Shown here piece by piece: positions 6,282 through 10,300 of a DNA stretch of 10,300 nucleotides (position 1 is its first letter; the number at the start of each line of letters is the position of its first letter). The stretch covers positions 1 to 10,300 of the forward strand of contig JAHFGF010000036.1 in the NCBI GenBank assembly GCA_023247595.1, written 5' to 3'. This DNA is from Candidatus Omnitrophota bacterium (GTDB taxonomy: Bacteria; Omnitrophota; Koll11; Zapsychrales; Fredricksoniimonadaceae). The notes under the pieces were generated by a model, which had not been told where the DNA came from, did not search any database, and was given only the letters and a program-made list of their open reading frames with translations. Made by a program: the position numbers and the translations under genes.

Positions 6282-7034
6282 ATGTTCCCTTTGAAAAATT
6301 TCAAACTTATCCTTGAGTACGATGGAACGCATTTTCATGGATGGCAGATTCAATCGCAAGGTGAGCGGACTGTTCAGGGGGAAGTTCAAAGTGTTCTTTT
6401 TCAGGTTTTTAAAAAGAAGGTAATAGGTATAGCTTCCGGCAGAACAGATGCCGGTGTTCATGCCTTAGGTCAGGTGGTAAATTTTAAAGTCCGCACACGC
6501 ATGACCCCGGATGCTGTACGAAAAGCAATGACCTGCTACTTGCCTTCAGACATTGTTATTAAAAATGTTTCCGAGGTTGGGCTAAAGTTTCATGCCCAGC
6601 ATAGTGCCCTTAGCAAAACTTATCGATATACAATTCTGAATCGTGAATGCCCCTCGGCTCTCGAACGAAATTATAGTCATTTCTATCCTTACCAATTGAA
6701 TTTGAAGCGTATGCGGCAAGAGGCTGCTTCGTTATTAGGCAAAAAAGATTTTAAGTCCTTTGAAGCGGCTGACCAAAAAAGAGGCAAGCATAGTACGGTT
6801 CGGCATGTAACCGCGATCAAAATTATTAAGAAAAAAGATTGGGTCTATATGGATATAACGGCGGATGGGTTTTTATACAAAATGGTGCGTAATATCGTAG
6901 GCACACTTTTGGACGCCGGCACTGAGCGGTTGCATAAAGGGGCGTTGGAAGTGATTTTGGATCAGAAAAATCGGGGTATGGCCGGAGACACCGCGCAGGC
7001 GCAAGGTTTATGTCTGATGGAGGTCAAATATTGA
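6282..7034 (+). CDS. truA: tRNA pseudouridine(38-40) synthase
   Basis: TruA isomerises uridines 38, 39 and 40 in the anticodon stem-loop of many tRNAs. The 250-residue length is normal. LILEYDGTHFHGWQ (9-22) opens the protein, the catalytic Asp56 lies in GRTDAGVHA (53-61), Tyr114 is in KTYRY, and GFLYKMVRNIVGTL (196-209) is the family's C-terminal signature. Only 7 bases separate it from the asd stop, and no Shine-Dalgarno precedes the ATG, so it is probably translated by coupling to asd. No terminator-like structure follows the stop; the next gene has its own strong promoter instead. Confidence 0.96.
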   Translation: MFPLKNFKLILEYDGTHFHGWQIQSQGERTVQGEVQSVLFQVFKKKVIGIASGRTDAGVHALGQVVNFKVRTRMTPDAVRKAMTCYLPSDIVIKNVSEVGLKFHAQHSALSKTYRYTILNRECPSALERNYSHFYPYQLNLKRMRQEAASLLGKKDFKSFEAADQKRGKHSTVRHVTAIKIIKKKDWVYMDITADGFLYKMVRNIVGTLLDAGTERLHKGALEVILDQKNRGMAGDTAQAQGLCLMEVKY

Positions 7035-7073
7035 CGCTAAAGCTATGGGGGGGCTAGCCCTATAAATCAGATA

Positions 7074-7101
7074 TTGACAAGCAAATAATAAATGTTATAA
7101 T
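7074..7101 (+). promoter_or_regulatory. Consensus sigma-70-type promoter of rplM-rpsI
   Basis: An exact TTGACA (7074-7079) is followed after 16 bases by an exact TATAAT (7096-7101), and the -10 box is preceded by TG one base upstream (7093-7094), the extended -10 form. Transcription should start near 7108, leaving a leader of about 44 bases before the rplM ATG. Both boxes match consensus fully, which suits ribosomal protein genes. This is the most convincing promoter in the window. Confidence 0.9.
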
Positions 7102-7151
7102 TCGTTTTCTATTGCGAGAATATTAAATTTGCAACATCGAAGGAATTTGTA

Positions 7152-7583
7152 ATGAAAACCTATAATGCTAAAGAAAATCAAGTAGCTCATCAGTGCTATA
7201 TCGTCGACGCCAAAGATAAAATTTTGGGCCGAGTTGCTTCTCGTGTTGCGGCTGTATTGCGCGGAAAACATAAACCGGTTTATACTCCGCATGTGGATAC
7301 CGGTGATACAGTTATCGTTATTAATGCTGATAAAATTCGTGTTTCCGGGAAAAAATTGACGGACAAAACTTATGAACGTTATACCGGGTTTCCATCCGGT
7401 AAACGGGTTGTAGCCTTGGGAGATATGCTTGCAAAACGTCCCGAAACTGTGATGCGCTTAGCAGTTGAGAGGATGATTCCAAGCGGCCCGCTAGGGTCAA
7501 AGGTTTTAAGGAAATTACGCGTATATGCCGGGGATAAGCATCCTCACGCTGCTCAAAATCCGGTTGCTTTGGAAATTAAATAA
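7152..7583 (+). CDS. rplM: 50S ribosomal protein L13
   Basis: L13 is an early-assembly protein of the large ribosomal subunit. The 143 residues are of normal length. Conserved blocks are YIVDAKDKILGR (16-27), GDTVIVINA (51-59), the K-x-Y-x-R-x-TG stretch near 72-79, AVERMIPSGPLG (104-115) and KLRVYAGDKHPHAAQNP (121-137). The usual tryptophan before the first block is Cys15 here. AAGGAA (7140-7145) lies 6 bases before the ATG. The gene is first in a two-gene unit with rpsI, as in most bacteria, with a consensus promoter in front and an intrinsic terminator behind. Confidence 0.97.
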   Translation: MKTYNAKENQVAHQCYIVDAKDKILGRVASRVAAVLRGKHKPVYTPHVDTGDTVIVINADKIRVSGKKLTDKTYERYTGFPSGKRVVALGDMLAKRPETVMRLAVERMIPSGPLGSKVLRKLRVYAGDKHPHAAQNPVALEIK

Positions 7584-7597
7584 GGAGTTAAGATCGT

Positions 7598-7993
7598 ATG
7601 GTAGAAGTTGTGAAATATGGAGCATCTGGTCGTCGTAAAAGTTCTGTAGCGCGGGTTACTTTAACGCCGGGAAGCGGTATAGTTTCTGTTAACAAAAGGG
7701 AATTTAAGAATTATTTCCCACGTGAAACTGATCGAATTATGATTTTAACACCTTTAAAACTGACAAACACAGAATCCAAATTTGACGTGAACGCGAAAGT
7801 GGCCGGCGGTGGCTCAACAGGCCAGGCTGGTGCCATTAAGTTGGGCATTTCTCGTGCTTTGTTGACTTGTGATTTAGCCAATCGGCCTTTATTAAAGAAG
7901 GCCGGATGCTTAACTAGAGACCCTAGAGAAAAAAAAGGAAAAAAGCCAGGACAGAAGGGGGCACGTAAGAAATTCCAGTGGGTTAAGCGTTAG
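7598..7993 (+). CDS. rpsI: 30S ribosomal protein S9
   Basis: S9 belongs to the head of the small subunit, and its C-terminal tail reaches the P-site tRNA. The 131 residues include GRRKSSVARV (11-20), GGGSTGQAGAIKLGISRAL (70-88), LTRDPR (105-110) and a Lys/Arg-rich tail. The tail ends in KKFQWVKR, where many bacteria end in FSKR. The terminal Lys-Arg that contacts tRNA is kept, and the serine before it is valine. The gene starts 14 bases after the rplM stop, with GGAG at 7584-7587 as the ribosome-binding site, so the two are clearly co-transcribed. Confidence 0.97.
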   Translation: MVEVVKYGASGRRKSSVARVTLTPGSGIVSVNKREFKNYFPRETDRIMILTPLKLTNTESKFDVNAKVAGGGSTGQAGAIKLGISRALLTCDLANRPLLKKAGCLTRDPREKKGKKPGQKGARKKFQWVKR

Positions 7994-8018
7994 AAATTAT
8001 TATAATTATTTTTTGGTG

Positions 8019-8061
8019 AAAGCCTATCTCCTTCTAAATACATTGACGAGATAGGCTTTTT
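8019..8061 (+). terminator. Intrinsic terminator after rpsI
   Basis: AAAGCCTATCTC (8019-8030) pairs perfectly with GAGATAGGCTTT (8048-8059) and runs into a five-base T stretch (8057-8061), then AATTT. The 12-bp stem is strong. The 17-base loop is long for an intrinsic terminator. It begins 25 bases after the rpsI stop and separates the ribosomal unit from the arginine genes. On the - strand the second arm is followed by only three T's before CACC, so it acts mainly rightward. Confidence 0.85.
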
Positions 8062-8070
8062 AATTTAGTA

Positions 8071-8109
8071 TTGATTTGTCTTTTTTTTGCAAATTATCGT
8101 CGACAATAA
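8071..8109 (+). promoter_or_regulatory. Possible argC promoter with overlapping dyad
   Basis: After the terminator, arg transcription needs its own start. TTGATT (8071-8076) and TATCGT (8095-8100), 18 bases apart, are weak -35 and -10 candidates. Overlapping the latter is a 16-base dyad centred on GTCGAC (8099-8104), with arms TTATcGTC and GACaATAA (8094-8109) that match at 7 of 8 positions. This is where an arginine-responsive repressor could bind. It does not match the E. coli ARG box well, so the operator role is a guess. Confidence 0.35.
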
Positions 8110-8116
8110 AACGATT

Positions 8117-8122
8117 GAGGGG
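8117..8122 (+). promoter_or_regulatory. Ribosome-binding site that fixes the argC start
   Basis: GAGGGG just before ATG 8126 supports this start. The frame is open back to a TTG at 8087, but that would add 13 residues before the conserved IRAGIAGVSGYSG and would place translation across the dyad, so it is rejected. Confidence 0.75.
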
Positions 8123-8125
8123 ATT

Positions 8126-9145
8126 ATGATCCGAGCGGGTATTGCAGGCGTCAGCGGTTATTCAGGTAAGGTCATACTGGATATTTTGTTAAAACATCAA
8201 GACGTAAGGGTCTCTTATGTCGCGGCTAATAATACTCAGGGGCCGCTTGAAGAAATTTGGCCTGACCTTCGCAGCAGGACAGAATTGGTTTGTGAAAAGT
8301 ATGATGTCCAAAAAGCAAAAAAAGCCTGCGATGTGATATTTTTAGCTTTACCGCATACAGAATCAATGAATAGCGTAGGGGCTTTGGTTAAATCCGGCAA
8401 ACGGGTTATTGATTTAAGTGCGGATTACCGTTTACAAAAACCAAGTGAATATAAGACGTGGTATGGCTTGGAACATAAAGATCCTAAGTTGTTGTCCAAG
8501 GCTGTTTACGGATTGCCGGAACTATTTCGCGAGAGGATTAAAACGGCTCAGCTCATTGCAAATCCGGGCTGTTATCCGACAGCAGCCATTTTAGCTTTGA
8601 CGCCGTTAGTTTCAACGGGGAACGATGAGATTGAATCTATTATTATTGATGCCAAATCAGGGGTTTCGGGGGCGGGGCGCAAGGCTATACCATCATTAAT
8701 GTTTGCTGAAGTTAATGAGAATTTCAAAGCTTATAAGGTTCTTGAACACCAACATACACCTGAGATTAATCAATGCCTATCTTTGGTTTCGTCTTCGCCT
8801 ATTGATGTGACATTTGTTGCTCATCTAATTCCAAACACTCATGGAATTTTAGAAACCATTTATGTCCGGTTAAAATCTCCGATATCGCTTCATGACGTGC
8901 ATTCGTTGTACAAAAAGTTTTATAAGACGGAACCATTTGTCCGTATTTTACCGGTCGGCGTTCAGCCAGAAACCAAAAATGTCGTGGGAACAAATTTTTG
9001 TGACATCGGTATGGTTGTCAGCTCTGATCAGACGATGATTGTCTTGACGGCAGCGATTGACAATCTTATCAAAGGAGCCTCCGGGCAGGCTGTTCAAAAT
9101 ATGAATATTATGTATCAGTTTAATGAGATGGAAGGTTTGTTATGA
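8126..9145 (+). CDS. argC: N-acetyl-gamma-glutamyl-phosphate reductase
   Basis: ArgC reduces N-acetyl-glutamyl-5-phosphate to N-acetyl-glutamate 5-semialdehyde with NADPH, the third step of arginine synthesis. The 339 residues begin with the nucleotide loop GVSGYSG (8-14). The nucleophile is Cys149 in NPGCYPT (146-152). SGVSGAGR (178-185) and EHQHTPEI (207-214), with the catalytic His210, follow, and KGASGQAVQNMN (316-327) closes the domain. This is the standard bacterial form, not the fused fungal one. Its stop overlaps the argJ start in ATGA, so the two are translationally coupled. The gene follows the rpsI terminator and so probably has its own promoter. Confidence 0.96.
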   Translation: MIRAGIAGVSGYSGKVILDILLKHQDVRVSYVAANNTQGPLEEIWPDLRSRTELVCEKYDVQKAKKACDVIFLALPHTESMNSVGALVKSGKRVIDLSADYRLQKPSEYKTWYGLEHKDPKLLSKAVYGLPELFRERIKTAQLIANPGCYPTAAILALTPLVSTGNDEIESIIIDAKSGVSGAGRKAIPSLMFAEVNENFKAYKVLEHQHTPEINQCLSLVSSSPIDVTFVAHLIPNTHGILETIYVRLKSPISLHDVHSLYKKFYKTEPFVRILPVGVQPETKNVVGTNFCDIGMVVSSDQTMIVLTAAIDNLIKGASGQAVQNMNIMYQFNEMEGLL

Positions 9146-10281
9146 AAGTGATTAAGGGCGGAATCACGACGCCATCAGGTTTTCATGCCAATGGAATTTT
9201 TTGCGGTATCAAACGTTCTGGAAAACTAGATCTTGGTTTGCTTTATAGTGTTGTGCCCGCGCAAACGGCAGGCGTTTTTACAAAAAATTCTATCAAAGCA
9301 GCGCCGCTCGTCGTTACGATGCGTAAAATTAAAAAGGGTGTTTCGCAGGCCTTAATCGTTAATAGCGGAAACGCCAACTGCTATACCGGTTCGTTTGGCC
9401 TCAAGTATGCTGAAGAATCAACTGAATTAGTCGCCCAACGATTAAAATTAGATGCGAATCATGTGCTTGTTACCTCAACGGGAATTATCGGCAAGCAATT
9501 ACCTTTTAATAAAATTGTTGAAGGTATTCCTGACTTAGTCAAGGGGTTAAATTCGTCAGGAGGAAATAAATTTGCACAGGCCATCATGACCACAGATTTG
9601 GCTCTTAAAGAGGGCGCCGTGGAAATAACCATTGCCGGTAAAAAAGTCAGGATCGGAGCTTGCGCCAAAGGTTCCGGAATGATTGAACCCAACATGGCAA
9701 CCATGCTTGGTTTTATAACTACAGATGCCGCGATTAATAAAAAGCTTCTCAAGATTGCTTTAAAGAATGCTACGGATTTATCTTTTAATGCAATTTCAGT
9801 GGACGGCTGCCAAAGTACCAATGACATGGTCACGCTGATGGCTAATGGAATGGCAGGAAATAAAGTTATTTCCAAACCAGGTAAAGATTTTGATGCCTTT
9901 TGCAAAGCGCTTAATTGTGTGTGTATTGATCTGGCCAAGAAAATTGTGCTTGATGGCGAAGGGGCAACAAAGTTTATTGAAATTAACGTCAACGGCGCCA
10001 AAAATTTTGTTCAGGCTAAAATCATTGCGTTGAAAGTTGCTAATTCAAATTTAGTCAAGACGGCGGCGTTCGGCAGCAATCCCAATTGGGGACGGGTGGC
10101 GGCTGCGGTTGGTTCTTTGGGTTTGAAAATTTCAGAAGATGACTTGAAGATTGACTTCAGCTCTTTTAAAGAAAAAAATATTACCATCCATGTTGGGTTG
10201 AATCTTGGCAAAGGCAAAGCCACGGTTTGGACGTCGGATCTCTCCTATGATTATGTCAAAATCAATGGAGAATATAATTAA
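9142..10281 (+). CDS. argJ: Ornithine acetyltransferase (glutamate N-acetyltransferase)
   Basis: ArgJ moves the acetyl group from N-acetylornithine to glutamate, regenerating N-acetylglutamate in the cyclic arginine pathway; some members also use acetyl-CoA. The 379-residue precursor cleaves itself into alpha and beta chains before Thr187 in PNMATMLGFITTD (183-195), and that threonine becomes the nucleophile. Oxyanion residues are in TSTG (111-114). DGEGATKF (271-278) and SNPNWGR (312-318) are intact, and DLSYDYVKING ends the beta chain. Whether it also has acetyl-CoA activity cannot be told from these motifs. It overlaps argC by four bases. The window stops 19 bases after its stop codon, so the expected argB or argD partners would lie downstream. 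Confidence 0.96.
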   Translation: MKVIKGGITTPSGFHANGIFCGIKRSGKLDLGLLYSVVPAQTAGVFTKNSIKAAPLVVTMRKIKKGVSQALIVNSGNANCYTGSFGLKYAEESTELVAQRLKLDANHVLVTSTGIIGKQLPFNKIVEGIPDLVKGLNSSGGNKFAQAIMTTDLALKEGAVEITIAGKKVRIGACAKGSGMIEPNMATMLGFITTDAAINKKLLKIALKNATDLSFNAISVDGCQSTNDMVTLMANGMAGNKVISKPGKDFDAFCKALNCVCIDLAKKIVLDGEGATKFIEINVNGAKNFVQAKIIALKVANSNLVKTAAFGSNPNWGRVAAAVGSLGLKISEDDLKIDFSSFKEKNITIHVGLNLGKGKATVWTSDLSYDYVKINGEYN

Positions 10282-10300
10282 GCATCGACTCGTTTGATTT

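Noticed and set aside
7044..7064. G-run and GGGCTAGCCC palindrome after truA as a terminator.
   Set aside because: The palindrome is short with no real loop, the flanking stem has a bulge, and no T tract follows.
4134..7166. leuB and rplM both begin MKTYN with nearly identical first 15 bases.
   Set aside because: The similarity ends at once and the proteins are unrelated; it is a chance match of a common start context.
8001..8006. TATAAT directly after rpsI as a promoter for the arg genes.
   Set aside because: No -35 box lies at a suitable distance, and transcripts from it would run straight into the intrinsic terminator at 8019-8061.
9459..10001. Long open frame on the - strand inside argJ (180 codons).
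   Set aside because: It lies wholly within a well-supported argJ coding region, has no recognisable motif, and is a reading-frame shadow.

Overview
This window reads as an ordinary, gene-dense housekeeping segment of a bacterial chromosome with moderate-to-low G+C. Thirteen complete genes lie on the + strand, and one clipped gene runs off the left edge on the - strand. The order fabG-acpP-fabF-leuB-asd-truA-rplM-rpsI-argC-argJ, with the sequence character of the proteins, makes me think of an uncultivated PVC-superphylum lineage such as Omnitrophota. That is recognition of gene order, not something the sequence proves.

Left edge (1-123): a divergent gene starts at 46 on the - strand behind a good Shine-Dalgarno. 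Its few visible residues, and a CTAG next to the + strand gene, hint at the end of an IS630-type insertion sequence (speculative).

Folate block (124-1627): an SDR reductase of the FolM/pteridine-reductase type, then folB and folK. folB and folK overlap in an ATGA. The reductase may supply the reduced pterin or dihydrofolate step.

Fatty-acid block (1708-4085): fabG, acpP and fabF, i.e. the ketoreductase, the carrier protein and the condensing enzyme of type II fatty-acid synthesis. A perfect hairpin without a T tract separates acpP from fabF.

Amino-acid and tRNA block (4134-7034): a LeuB-family beta-decarboxylating dehydrogenase, aspartate-semialdehyde dehydrogenase, and tRNA pseudouridine synthase TruA.

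Ribosomal block (7074-8061): a consensus extended -10 promoter drives rplM-rpsI (L13 and S9), and a 12-bp-stem intrinsic terminator closes it.

Arginine block (8126-10281): argC and argJ overlap by ATGA. ArgJ implies acetyl recycling in ornithine synthesis, and further arg genes probably follow beyond the window.

I see no tRNA, rRNA, CRISPR array, defence system, biosynthetic cluster or prophage. No previously undescribed system is evident. The points worth a second look are residue-level oddities in FolK and the LeuB-like enzyme, the possible insertion-sequence boundary, and a few regulatory structures.
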